27,863 nt of DNA from Phaeoceros laevis. Its lineage: Eukaryota; Anthocerotophyta; Anthocerotopsida; Notothyladales. Below the pieces are notes generated by a model, which was not told the DNA's origin, made no database searches, and was given only the letters and a program-made list of their open reading frames with translations. Positions 8,538-18,600 of this stretch are shown one piece after another. The translations under genes and the position numbers were made by a program. The stretch's first letter is position 1. Every line of letters starts with the position of its first letter. The stretch lies in assembly GCA_049999765.1 (NCBI GenBank), contig JBNGIQ010009141.1, positions 1 to 27,863 of the forward strand, in the 5' to 3' direction.

Positions 8538-9084
8538 CTAATCCAAAATCAAACATGAAAGCTTGTGGACAGACCTCCTGGCAGAAATATTGTTGGGAGT
8601 AAGTGGGTCCTCAAAGGTAAGTATGGCCCCACTGGACAGGTAGATAGATACAAAGCTAGATTGGTTGCAAGGGGATTCACATAGGTACTTGGCCTAGACT
8701 ATTTCGACACGTTTAGCCCTGTAGCCAAGTTTTAAACCTTGCGGACGGTATTTGCCTTGGTTGCACATGATGACTTCGAGTTACACCAGCTCGATGTAAA
8801 AACAACCTTCCTTCACAACAACCTCGAAGAAACCATTTACATCGAACAACCTCAAGGCTATATTAAAAAGGGAGATGAACACAAGGTTTGCAAGCTAGAA
8901 AAGACCATCCACGGTCTGAAACCAATCTCCAAGGGCGTGGAACAAACGTATCCACAATTACCTACTCAAGCTAGGATTCAAATGCTCAGAATCTGACAGC
9001 AATCTATACATATACAAAAATGAGAAGGGAGATGTGTTGTACCGTGTCATCTATGTAGATGACATAATTATTGCCACCAAAAGC
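8538..9084 (+). pseudogene. Element A: reverse transcriptase, N-terminal part
   Basis: This continues the RT from 2504. It reads KLVDRPPGRNIVGSKWVLKG, RYKARLVARGFT, LDYFDTFSPVAKF, then DDFELHQLDVKTTFLHNNLE and QPQGYIKKGDEHKVCKLEKT. After a frameshift near 8925 comes the palm motif IYVDDIIIATKS with YVDD at 9052-9063. In-frame stops stand at 8556-8558 (TGA for an expected Trp), within GFT*VLG (TAG for Gln) and within KF*TLR (TAA for Gln). Each can be explained by a single C-to-T or G-to-A change. Frames agree with A before the B insertion once the ATAGC duplicate is removed. Non-functional. Confidence 0.92.
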
Positions 9085-9503
9085 ACCCTCCTTTGCAGAA
9101 CACGATGGATATTCCGGTGGTGAACACCCATCAGAGATGTCGTTGCTCTCTGCAAACGAAGCTCCTGCGTCTCATGCCCCTCCATAGTGTTCAAAACCGT
9201 ATTGCGGGCATGGCGGTGGTCCTCACTCATCCCAACTTTCACTTGCTGCATATTCTGCCTGAGGTTCTGGAATGCAAGGTCGAACAACCTTCGGCTGCAG
9301 ACGCTCGGTGCTTGGAAGGGCAAGCATTTTCGGGCAGTCCAAAAACGACTCCACCACTTTGCGGTGTTACACAAACCCTAAACCGTTGTACACCGTTCAA
9401 CCCCGTGGTTATTAGAAATGTAGTAAAGTTGAAGTAAACGTTGTTAGCAGAAGCCCTAAATCGTTGTAAACCTTGTTGTTAAGTGTGTGTGTGTTTGCGT
9501 TTC
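9085..9503. other. ~420-bp insertion inside element A reverse transcriptase
   Basis: RT homology stops right after …IIIATKS (9084) and resumes at about 9504 with ILEHVKSMLNQEFEMSD, which should be only a few codons away. The inserted DNA contains two related phrases (CCCTAAACCGTTGTA near 9369 and CCCTAAATCGTTGTA near 9455) and a short GT run (9483-9494). A minus-strand ORF (9051-9374) is open across most of it but resembles nothing. I found no clear target-site duplication or terminal inverted repeat, so the type is unknown. Confidence 0.7.
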
Positions 9504-10439
9504 ATACTAGAACATGTCAAGAGCATGCTAAATCAAGAGTTTGAAATGTCAGATGTAGGAGAGCTTAAGTGGTGTCTAGGCCTGCACATAGAACGCAATC
9601 GTAAGAACTGCAAGCTCTACATACATCAACAAAGGTATATCCTAGATAGCTTAGAAAAGTTTAACATGCAGGATGCTTACCCATATGCTACGCCATTAGC
9701 GTCAGGGGTTAAGCTTTCGAAATCTATGGCTCCAAGCACGGATGTGGAAAAACAAGAAGTGGCAAATATTCCTTATAGAGAGGCAGTCGGCACCCTGATT
9801 TTTCTATCTAATTGGAGCCGACCTGGTATTTCCTTCTCTATGAGCTATGTTTCTCAGTACCTAGACTGCTACGGCACAACTTACTGGTCTTGAGTAAAGC
9901 ATATTTTCAGGTACCTGCGAGGAACATCAACATATGGCATATGTTACAGTGGAGCAGCAGACAAACTTGAAATGCTAGCATACTGTGACTCGGGCTGGGC
10001 AAATGACGTAGATGCCAGGAAGTCCATGTCGGGGCATGTCATCACGCTTGCAGATGACCCCATCTGCTGGTTGTCAAAGAAGCAGCCCACAGTTGCCTTG
10101 AGCTCTACATAAGCAAAATACCGCACACTCACATGGGCTGCAACAACTATCATTTGGACAACAAGATGCTTGATTGACCCTGGTTTACCGCAGCAAGATC
10201 CTACAGTGTTATTTTGTGATAATCAAGGCGCAATAGCCTTGGCGCAGAACCCAGTGTTCCATGCGCGTACAAAGCACATCGAATTACAATACCACTTCAT
10301 ACGAGAATCAATGGAAAGAGGAGACTTAAGGCTGGAGTATGTTAATTAAGCAGCAAATCCAGCAGATATTCTCACCAAGCCGTTTCCCAAGGATGCATAT
10401 CAAGGCCATACAGCCAGGCTGCAAGTAATTGCATGCTAG
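9504..10439 (+). pseudogene. Element A: RT thumb and RNase H
   Basis: It reads ILEHVKSMLNQEFEMSDVGE, LKWCLGLHIERN, then NMQDAYPYATPLASGVKLSK and IPYREAVGTLIFLSN. After an in-frame TGA (about 9891-9893) comes RNase H: FRYLRGTSTYGICYS, AYCDSGWANDVDARKSMSGH (catalytic Asp), LSKKQPTVALSST, a stop replacing the Glu of the usual TEAEY motif, CDNQGAIALAQNPVFHARTK, HIELQYHFIRE and NPADILTKPF. A third stop falls in YVN*AANPAD. The polyprotein ends at 10437-10439. So A had an ordinary RNase H, unlike B. Confidence 0.92.
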
Positions 10440-10482
10440 GAAGCTTTGCAAGCACAATGCAAGTGGGAACTAAGTCTAAACC

Positions 10483-11016
10483 CTAGCTGAAGGTAAAATT
10501 CACTCTCAGAATCGTTGGAGTTGTAGAATTTAGGGTAGCCGACATCTCTCCACAATTTCCAGTCCGAAACTGCAAGGCAAACATATGAGAAAGGATCAAA
10601 ACCCCTGCAGCAAGGACAAGGGAAGGAACTGAAGGGAAATGCAAAGCTGAAGAACATTTGCCATAGTGGCTAATGGTTGTATCAGCACGTCCAGGGTATG
10701 AGTTCATGCGAACCATGCGGATTCCGTTCCTGGGCCAGATGTATGTAGCTGGAGGCTCATAGGAGTAGTGACTGATCAACATAGCTTCTTTGTGAGACCC
10801 TAGCGGCAGCCTTGGCATAGAATCGGAGCTCGGCCCGTCCATAAAACTTGAAGGAGGAGCCGGAATGGATGCTTGCACGCCAACCTCAACTGTCTCCAAG
10901 AGTGGCGGCAGCTGAAGGAACCTGAGGCGCCTCGTCGCCAATATATTCATGCAGGTGCACGCACCAGCGGTAACCATAGACAGGACCTGGGGCACGGCAA
11001 GCAGCGCAGCAGCCAT
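10483..11016 (-). CDS. Unclassified hydrophobic-start protein, possibly with an intron
   Basis: An ORF opens at 11049, but the Met at 11016 sits in a strong plant Kozak context (GCCGCCATGGCT), so I prefer that start (178 codons). The N-terminus MAAALLAVPQVLSMVTAG is hydrophobic and could be a signal or membrane segment. A Pro/Ser-rich part follows (ASIPAPPSSF), then EPPATYIWPRNGIRMVRMN. The stretch VPSLVLAAGVLILSHMFALQ would be a second membrane segment. However, its DNA (10600-10630) looks like a pyrimidine-rich 3' splice site ending in GCAG. An overlapping frame (10436-10657) reads FDPFSYVCLAVSDWKLWRDV, so the true product may be spliced. I recognise no family. It abuts the 3' end of Copia A. 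Confidence 0.4.
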   Translation of the reverse strand: MAAALLAVPQVLSMVTAGACTCMNILATRRLRFLQLPPLLETVEVGVQASIPAPPSSFMDGPSSDSMPRLPLGSHKEAMLISHYSYEPPATYIWPRNGIRMVRMNSYPGRADTTISHYGKCSSALHFPSVPSLVLAAGVLILSHMFALQFRTGNCGEMSATLNSTTPTILRVNFTFS

Positions 11017-11325
11017 GGCGGCGCCGGAGCGTAACAGAAACCAAGGCACTCGGCGAGTGGGAGTGAAGGAGTTTAGTTAAATTTAGTTCATTCGTTAGGG
11101 CACCTCATGCCTTAGGTTTTAATAGGCGTGACAGTTTGTCAACCGTCACGCGTCATGTGAAGTAGCGTGATGCTCGCGATACCGTCACGATGATCGCAAC
11201 CTTAGCTAGCGGCTTAAAGCCTGAACAATCAGCAGCGCTTGAACGCATGCACGTTTAATCAATTCAATCTTTGCCTAAGTAGTGCGTAATTCCATGATTT
11301 ACTTCATTTGGCTCTTAGTTGCCGG

Positions 11326-11357
11326 AATCGGCGATTCATTGAAACGAATCGCCGATT
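11326..11357. repeat. Perfect 12-bp inverted repeat (hairpin)
   Basis: AATCGGCGATTC (11326-11337) and GAATCGCCGATT (11346-11357) are exact reverse complements separated by an 8-base loop. There is no U-run after it, so it is not a bacterial-type terminator. Confidence 0.9.
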
Positions 11358-11503
11358 CATACGTAAGTTACCGTGTAGTAAGTAGGAATCGTAAGGTAAC
11401 TTTCATTGCATACGGTGGGAAAATATTTAAAATACCGTATTTATACGATATGATTTCGAAGTTAGTACATACTAGTTACGATTTTGCCCGTTGTCGTGTA
11501 CGC

Positions 11504-11620
11504 TGCCAAACTCAAGATGCACGCTCGGTGCCAAAATCAAGATGCACGCTCGTTTAATGCTCGTCATCGCTCCGCTCCGCCTGCCATCGCGCGTGATGCC
11601 AAACTCAAGATGCACGCTCG
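11504..11620. repeat. Three copies of a 24-bp repeat
   Basis: TGCCAAACTCAAGATGCACG + CTCG occurs at 11504-11527, 11529-11552 (one mismatch) and 11597-11620. The accompanying phrase CATCGCTCCGCTCCGCC occurs twice (from about 11565 and 11652). Confidence 0.9.
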
Positions 11621-12009
11621 TCCAGTGCCCGCCATTGCTCTATTTGCTTGCCATCGCTCCGCTCCGCCATTGCCTACTCATGTGCGATGCTCAAACCCTA
11701 AGTGATGTAGTTAAGTAGAGTAACTAAGTATGTATAGATAAGATCGTATACAATGATATAAATACTTGCAAATACACCGTACGTACGGCGATTTTGAATC
11801 GCCATTTTTCAATGAAGCGTCAATTGGACGTCATATACCATGGATGGAAATTGACCAGTTTGAAAACGGTCATCCCGACCTGTTTGTCCCAGGTTTTGCA
11901 TGTCAGTAACGTGTTAATATTTGATTCGCCTTAGAAAAAATTGACCTTTTAATCAGGTTTATGACCTTTTTCTCCAAAGGTTTGCAGGTCAAAAGTATGA
12001 ATTTGAACA

Positions 12010-12168
12010 CGTCACTAATATGATCTTCTTCTTTTAAAAAGGTCAAGGGTGCAACATTGTACACACTACCAAATTCTCAAAATAGGGCGTCACTAATATG
12101 ATCTTCTTCTTTTAAAAAGGTCAAGGGTGTAACATTGTACACACTACCAAATTCTCAAAGAATAGGGC
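12010..12168. repeat. 78-bp tandem duplication
   Basis: Copies start at 12010 and 12088 with CGTCACTAATATGATCTTC. They are nearly identical, with one C/T difference (GGTGCAAC versus GGTGTAAC) and a small indel at the end, indicating a recent duplication. Confidence 0.93.
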
Positions 12169-12186
12169 CGTACCTGCAAAACCCTT

Positions 12187-12500
12187 TAGAGCTTTTTTGT
12201 AGGGGAGCTCATGCTAAACATTAGATATTGCAATACAAAATATTCCACTTTAGCCACTATCAGCTCGTCCTCTACCACGGGACAGTGGACAAGGTAGGCT
12301 AGTTGCACACCAGCTTAACCCTGGAACCTTGGGCACGAGGTCCCAAACAACCCGAGGGTTGGACTTAATGAGAGAAGTGGAGAAGATTTTTTAGAGCTTT
12401 TTTTAAGGGAGCTCATGCTAAACATTAGATATTGCAATATGTACAAAGCATTCCACATTAGCCACTATCTACCACGGGACAGTGGACAGGGAAGGCTGCA
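12187..12500. repeat. Pair of ~110-bp direct repeats
   Basis: GGGAGCTCATGCTAAACATT begins copies near 12205 and 12408. Both continue with AGATATTGCAATA…, a TTAGCCACTATC segment and TACCACGGGACAGTGGACA. The second copy lacks part of the middle. They are separated by unrelated DNA (12300-12385). No coding content. Confidence 0.85.
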
Positions 12501-12834
12501 AAACCCTTTTAGCAAATCGTCAAATTTCATCCATGTCACGTACATAACATTCCCGCTTCGGTATTTTACGAGTATGTTAAAGGAAGCTGGGAGCACTGGG
12601 TTATGGCATTAGCACGGGTAATGCTACCCGGTGCGACCGCCTTCCTTTAACTTAAAGGAAACCGGCTTGTTATAAAGCCCGCGCTCGCCCCGGGATTATG
12701 AGCGTAATCCCGCTCCTTTATGGAAATTAGCACCGGGTAGCACATTACTACCAACGCCAGGTAGCACATTACCAACGCCGGGTAGCACATTATGCCTGCA
12801 AGTCGCGGGATTACTGCAAGTCGCGGGATTACGC

Positions 12835-12934
12835 NNNNNNNNNNNNNNNNNNNNNNNNNNNNNNNNNNNNNNNNNNNNNNNNNNNNNNNNNNNNNNNNNN
12901 NNNNNNNNNNNNNNNNNNNNNNNNNNNNNNNNNN
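12835..12934. other. Assembly gap, 100 N
   Basis: Exactly 100 N, the usual placeholder for a gap of unknown size. It lies inside the inverted-repeat array. Confidence 0.99.
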
Positions 12935-13034
12935 GCTAATGCCATAACCCAGTGCTCCCGGCTTCCTTTAACATACTCATACTTAAAGGGAAGCGGCGAG
13001 TTATAAAGCCCGCGCGAGCCCCGGGATTATGAGC

Positions 13035-13106
13035 GTAATCCCGCGACTTGCAGTAATCCTGCGACTTGCAGTAATCCCGCGACTTGCAGTAATCCCGCGA
13101 CTTCCA
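13035..13106. repeat. Four-copy 18-bp tandem repeat
   Basis: Units of GTAATCCCGCGACTTGCA start at 13035, 13053, 13071 and 13089, with one or two mismatches in total. Fragments of the same unit appear inverted at 12799-12834. Confidence 0.93.
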
Positions 13107-13270
13107 GGCATAATGTGCTACCCGGCGTTGGTAATGTGCTACCCGGCGTTGGTGGTAATGTGCTACACGGTGCAAGTCGCGTCTTGCAGGCATAATGTGC
13201 TACCCGGCGTTAGTAATATGGCGTTGGTAATGTGCTACCCGGCGTTGGTGGTAATGTGCTACCCGATGCT
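13107..13270. repeat. Repeated GTAATGTGCTACCCGGCGTT units
   Basis: The 20-21 bp unit occurs about five times, two of them truncated or mutated. The groups are separated by a piece of the 18-bp repeat (GCAAGTCGCG, about 13161). The reverse complement occurs left of the gap (12735-12795). Confidence 0.85.
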
Positions 13271-13440
13271 AATCTCCATAAAGGAGCGGGATTACGCTCA
13301 TAATCCCGGGGCGAGCGCGGGCTTTATAACAAGCCGGTTTCCTTTAAGCTTCGGCAAGTAAGGTTTGGCTTTACACTCAAAGCCAAAAGCCTTGTCCATT
13401 AGGGAACCTTTTTCTATCATCTGACGCCTGAATGGTCCGC

Positions 13441-13450
13441 GTTATATTAA
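13441..13450 (+). promoter_or_regulatory. Possible TATA-like box upstream of KEA
   Basis: GTTATATTAA lies 140 bp before the KEA start codon, in an otherwise GC-rich stretch. Position is compatible with a TATA element, but plant promoters often lack one; weak support. Confidence 0.25.
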
Positions 13451-13589
13451 CCCGGCAGCTGCAGGGTGGAAGGGGCGGCGTGGTATGGTGCCGTGGGCTG
13501 CCCCTGACAGGTTTGAGAGGGAGCGAGCGCGAGTCAGGCCGTTCGGCATGCTGCAGAGACAGTTTTGAGGAAGCTGCTCTGCTGTTTGG

Positions 13590-15610
13590 ATGATGACCCG
13601 GTTTTACTGCCTTCCCGCGCAGGCCATTCAAGCGCCTCGCTTATTTTGCTCAACTCAGTCTTCATATCCCTGCTGCTCCTGGACCCACACACCCAGGCAG
13701 TGGGCTTTGTCAACTTGCTTGGTATGTTTAGCACAACATCGGCCAGCTGATGAGCTTTGTGCCGAACTAGATTGGACTCGCCTTTCGAGGCGCCGGGAGG
13801 TTGTCTTTCTAAGAATCTCTCGTGCAAAACCTCAGTGTCGAGATTCCAAGAAAGGTGCAGGCGAAACCGCGAATTCATTTTGCAGTCGCCAGTGGCCTAA
13901 GCAGCCTGTCACTCGGCTAGATTGCGTTCCTGCAAATGGCTCCAACGATCTGCTGGTGGACAGTTTCAGGACGGATGGGGCAAGCTCTGACGAAGAGAGA
14001 ACCGGGAATTACGCAGATCGCGTTACTCCTTCAACTAGTGGCTACATGGAGAAAGGCTTCTACATTTCGCCAAAAGAAGGTCAGCGGGTGCGTGATTGCC
14101 CTGTCGATCGGCTGCACGAGCTCTTGCTTGTTGCGCAGCAGGAGCTGGAGAATGCTAGGGCAAATAGTGCCAAGCTCGAGGAGACAGCTCAAAGAATTGC
14201 TGAAGAAGCTTTTGTAGTGAGGGACCAAGCCGTGGAGGCAGAAAATGCAGCAAGTGATGCGCAGCTGAATCTTGATATCACCGTCAAAGAGGAGGCTCGA
14301 CTTCAAGACGCAGCAGAAAGAGCTAGGGCTGTTTTTACTTCAGCTGGAGTCAAGGTTATGCTGGCAGAGGATGCTTTGGCTGAGGTGTTGGATAAGCTGA
14401 ACGCGGACCAGAGCGACCAAGCAATCCGCCAATTAAGGACCAGTGTAGCCCTCTATCCTGCGGAGGTACCACTAGCGTCGAAGGGTTTGATGGTCAACAC
14501 GAGCCTGGAATCTATCGCCTTGGAACAGAAGTTCGTGAGAAATGCGGGTGCTTCAGGCAATTCCGAGGAAAATGCCCCTCAGGTCATGGCATTCGTGAAC
14601 GAAAGCGAAGAGGTCACTTTCTCGCCTGTAACCCAATCTGGGATTGGTGATATAGCGGGAGATGGACAGAACGGGATGTCGCCCAGTAATGGTGACGCAT
14701 ATCAGTCTCTTGCCGCCGAGAAAGGAGAGGAATTAAGCCGGGCCTGTGCGGAGCTTAGGCATGCCGAAAGTGAGTTTCAGAAGCTTGAGGACGACTTAGC
14801 TCGCACAAGGATTTTGAAGGCTGAGCTGTTGAAGCTCACAACGCACTTGAGTGACGTTGCACGACAAGTTAGAGAGAACGCAAGTTCTGCTCATGATGAC
14901 GCTGCCTACGCCATGTCATTAGCTGAGCAAGCGGTTGCCTGGGAAGTTGAGGCCGCCCAGCGGCTGAGCGATGCAGAGATGGCTCTCCAGAAGGCTGAAA
15001 CTCATGCTGCAGATGCGGCGCAAGCTGCTGCTACAGTGGCTGGTGCTGAAATGGCACAGAGACTGGCTTCACAGGTGACCAAGGCATCTGAATTGTTGGT
15101 CATGGAAAGAGATCCCTTTAGTCCGAGCGCTGAAAGGACACAGGTTGCAAGTGAAGCGTGTGACAATGTTACGTTAGTCAGGGATGCGATACAGAGTACA
15201 GAATGTAGTTTTCAGCATGCGATGGTAGACTCTGCTGAAGAATTTGGAAATTCCGTCAGTACGTCTAATGCTGGCCATAAAGGACATGTCACAGACACGG
15301 AAAATAAGGTAATCAGCGAAACAGAATCCGATAGCAGGAGGCTTGATGTTGAATCAATTGCGGGGGACGACAACGCAGACAAGCCAAAGGTGCCAGTACA
15401 GTTGAAAAGGCCGGAGGTGGTCAAGGAGACCACTTCTCCTGGTATTCCGAAAGCAGCAAAGAGATCCTCCCGATTCTTCTCAGCTTCGTACTTCTCCTTT
15501 GCAGAGGATGGAGCCAAGTTCTTCCCATCTCCTCTGTTCTCAGGTCTGGCTGTAACATTGAAGCAGCAGCTGCCTAAAGTTGTTATAGGAATCGCACTCC
15601 TCCTTGCTGG
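13590..15610 (+). other. KEA: KEA exon 1: plastid-targeting region and stromal coiled-coil domain
   Basis: This single exon encodes 673 codons plus two bases. Residues 1-~80 are Ser/Arg/Cys-rich with few acids near the start, compatible with a transit peptide. Two Ala/Glu-rich coiled-coil stretches follow. The first is about residues 174-275 ([20 protein letters not shown] onward). The second is about 373-504 ([20 protein letters not shown] … [20 protein letters not shown]). These match the KEA1/2 N-terminal domain, which is known to be stromal. A poorly conserved acidic region follows. The KRSSRFF-(A/S)-S-(Y/F)F motif near 645-655 and the hydrophobic [14 protein letters not shown] lead into the membrane domain. 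The donor is GCTGG|gtaagc. Confidence 0.88.
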
Positions 15611-18600
15611 GTAAGCTTTGGGTGTTTTTGAGCTTGTCTGTCTACAGGTGTCGAGAGATTAGCACTAACCTGCAGTGTCTTAGAAGTATTCTGCTGTCTC
15701 ACATATGAGGAATGTTGAGGGTTCATGCCTTTCTTGACTCAGTTAGCAACACTGCACTCCTGGCCCACTAGTCAATCGTTATGGGGAAAGCGTGTCTAGC
15801 CCTCAAGTGAAATACTATAGCTGTTCAAGGACTGATCCACAACATGACCATGAATTACTATGAAGGTTTTTTTTACAAGTGTACCTCATGACACTATGTA
15901 GCCAAATCTCAGCTGTTGTTTGCTTGTATGCACCTCTTGGGAGACAGCTATACGAGCTTGTGCTCATGTTGTGTGGCTAAACTTCATTTTGTAGATGGTA
16001 AATACAGAGAAAGTGGATGATCTGCCACTTGCCAGTCTCTAATCTTGTTTTATGGTCTAAGAGTTAACCTGCAATGGCTGGACGGTATTTTCCAGGGGTT
16101 TTGTATTGAATAATCAACTGGAAAGGCAGGGGATGGTGCCACCTTCCGACTCGATGAGTAGCGTACAAGATGTGACAACCAATGCAAACTTATACTCTTT
16201 AGAACTCAGCAAATTTCCTAGGCACATGAAGAAATTGATTGATAAACTCCCACTTCATAAGGTTGGTACTGCCAATCCTATCCAGTTTTGATTGTTCTGA
16301 ACTTTGTTATGTCACAAGAATATGAAGATTTTGCTGACTACCACATTCAGGTCAATGAGGAAGAGACCTCACTGTTCGATGTTTTATGGCTTCTTCTGGC
16401 AAGTGTGATTTTCGTTCCCATCTTTCAAAATATGCCAGGAGGTATGTGTTGTTTCTGGAGGTGTTAGCAATGAGAAAGCGTGTCCAGGCTTTTTTTCTCT
16501 GTTGCTCGCCTTGCTGTTCCTGTCATCTGTGGCACCTGGATTCTTCCTCAGCTGGTTGCACATATACACTGCAGGGAGTCCAGTATTAGGGTACTTGGCT
16601 GCTGGTGTCCTGATTGGGCCTTACACTCTTTCCATCATTCAGAATGTGCACGGCACAAAAGCAATTGCTGAATTTGGGGTTGTCTTTCTCCTCTTCAACA
16701 TTGGTCTCGAGGTGACTTCTTGATCATACACTTAAAACAATGTTGCATGAAAATGGACCTGATCAAGGTCTTTGGCAGTTCGCTTCCATCATGTTGCACT
16801 AGTTGCATATGATGCTGTGTCATTCTGGCAGTTTGAATTGGAGTCACAGTTCATAGCTGCAAAGTTAGTTTGGTCCCAGCCAGGTGCCGTCAAAGTGTTC
16901 CAGTGTCCTAGTGGGCCTCTTTTCAGACTATTAGAACTTCAGTAGAAGTTTGTGACGACCTTGTCTAACATTCTTGCAATCTTGCAGCTCTCAGTAGAGC
17001 GCCTAAGCTCCATGAAGAAATATGTGTTCGGATTTGGATCTAGCCAGGTTTGTGGTTGCTGTGCAAGGTTTCCATAGTGAGCAGTGCAAGAGATCCATGG
17101 TTGACTCACAAGTGGTGTTTCAAAACTCTCAGGTTTTGTGCACGGCTTTATGTATTGGTCTATTTGCACATCAGCTGTCCAGCATCTCTGTGCCAGCTGC
17201 AATTGTAATTGGCAACGGACTTGCTCTCTCTTCAACAGCAGTTGTGTTGCAGGTCAGCTTTCCTCGCTTTTTAATGGTGTGATGTGTGCAGAGTGCACGT
17301 TCAGATGTCCAAGAATTGACGAGAAAAATTCTCCTTTGTGCAAATCCCATAAGCTGGTGTTGACTCTATCTACAGCTGGTGTGGTAGACCATAAAGAAAG
17401 ATGTTCAAGCATATCATACATAGGCCTGTGAAGGGTCTTTTCTTGTTCGTAGTGATTAGGTGGATGTCACTTGTAACATCATCCTCTTTGTCAAAGTGCT
17501 ATAAAAACTAGTCGGATGCTGTGCCTTTGAGAGGCTGGGACTGTGGACGAATCCATTTACAGTTGAAGCACATTCTTGGGCCCACCCCCATGTGCTATAT
17601 TCTGTTTGCACTTCTAATTGTTCCAATTCAGCAACCCTTCTAGTCTGTTGATATTTTTGTGCAATCTAGGTATTGCAAGAACGAGGTGAGAGTACTTCCC
17701 GGCATGGCAGAGCAACGTTTTCTGTTCTTCTGTTTCAGGTTTGTAACTGGAGTTGGCTGTTTTGCAGTGCACTGCTGCTAGCATGGCTCATATTTTTGCA
17801 TCGGTTGATAGTGTGCAACTTTCAGTTTTGCTTTATGTTTGGACTTCAATAGTAGGACCCACCAGCTGCGTAGGAGGGTGATGAGTTGTCCTGCTATATG
17901 CCTGTGTTTTTCAGGATCTTGCTGTCGTGGTTCTCCTCATTTTGATCCCACTTGTGTCACCAAACTCATCCAAGGGCGGGGTAAGATTTTTGTTTGTATG
18001 CTTAAGCATGTGCAGGAGTCGTTGTCTCCTCAACTTGATTGCACTGGGAATGGGCTGACAAATAAATCCATCAAGGGTTTGTGCAGTATACTGAACTAAG
18101 AATTCTGGGAAAGTTACATTGACATGCATAGAAGTCATACTAGTATATGGCCCGTCGAATTCGACGGCAATCACCTGTCCCTCCACCCATCCCATCCATC
18201 CAGTCCACCCATCCATCCCATCCATCCATCCATCCCATCCCTCAGAAAGTGTCGGCATGGATGTAGGTTGTGTTTACCTGCAGTTGGGGGCCTTTACCAT
18301 ACTTCTTAAGTGAGGTTAGTTCTCCAGCATTTGCACCTCCAACCCAGGCCAGAGAAGTATAGGGCCAAACTTAGCCTGAAGCTAGCGTTAAGGATGGAAT
18401 TGTTTGAACTTGGCTGGGGTCCAAACACTTGGTCTTGTAACTAGTCTATGGTGTGGGATTCTGGTACCCTGTACTCAACATTTTACGTTGTTTTGCCTGC
18501 AAGTTTGAAGGCGTATTGCGTATAGATGTTGCATACCACAGGGTGTATTTAGCAACATCTTGAGTCGTATAGTTTTAGAAAGGGGTTATTCCTTAAGGAA

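Larger units (their letters stand above)
1074..10439 (+). mobile_element. Copia retrotransposon A: outer, 5'-truncated, decayed
   Basis: Plus-strand Copia polyprotein homology begins at the end of the GAG-pre-integrase zinc region (about 1074) and runs through integrase, the linker, reverse transcriptase and RNase H to a stop at 10437-10439. Gag, protease and the 5' LTR are absent, so the left end is truncated against TTGCCA-rich DNA. The coding sequence is cut at 2504/2505 by element B and resumes at 8533-8538. It is cut again at about 9084 by a ~420-bp insert and resumes at about 9504. It carries several frameshifts and in-frame stops. No LTR pair can be recognised, so the right boundary beyond 10439 is unknown. 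Confidence 0.9.
11050..12009. other. Intergenic DNA with short repeats and a hairpin
   Basis: No convincing gene. It holds a perfect hairpin (11326-11357), a 24-bp repeat set (11504-11620) and GAATCGCC/GGCGATT words that recur near 11790. Next to the minus-strand ORF it could serve as its promoter, but I see no clear box. Confidence 0.5.
12572..13346. repeat. Compound inverted repeat (foldback array) spanning a gap
   Basis: Two inverted pairs are nested. 12653-12724 is an exact 72-bp reverse complement of 13275-13346. 12572-12613 is the reverse complement of 12935-12976 with one mismatch. A third, diverged copy of the CCCGGGATTATGAGCGTAAT module lies at about 12985-13045. Between them are tandem GTAATGTGCTACCCGGCGTT units and the 18-bp array. 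The centre holds 100 N. Possible foldback transposon, MITE cluster or collapsed satellite. Confidence 0.88.

Noticed and set aside
10483-11049. Using the outermost Met at 11049 as start of the minus-strand ORF
   Set aside because: The Met at 11016 has a far better initiation context and begins the hydrophobic segment; the first 11 codons are probably leader.
11326-11357. Rho-independent terminator
   Set aside because: A perfect hairpin but in nuclear plant DNA and without a U-tract.
13035-13106. CRISPR-like regularly repeated 18-bp units
   Set aside because: Repeats are contiguous without spacers, the genome is a plant nucleus, and the array is an ordinary minisatellite.
12936-13361. Open frames on both strands through the repeat array (periodic RLAVIP and KSRDYC peptides)
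   Set aside because: They arise because repeat units are multiples of three; no start context or domain supports coding.
16386-16723. Separate small ORFs in this stretch as independent genes
   Set aside because: They are KEA exon 3/4 shadows or read through introns; the spliced model explains the homology.
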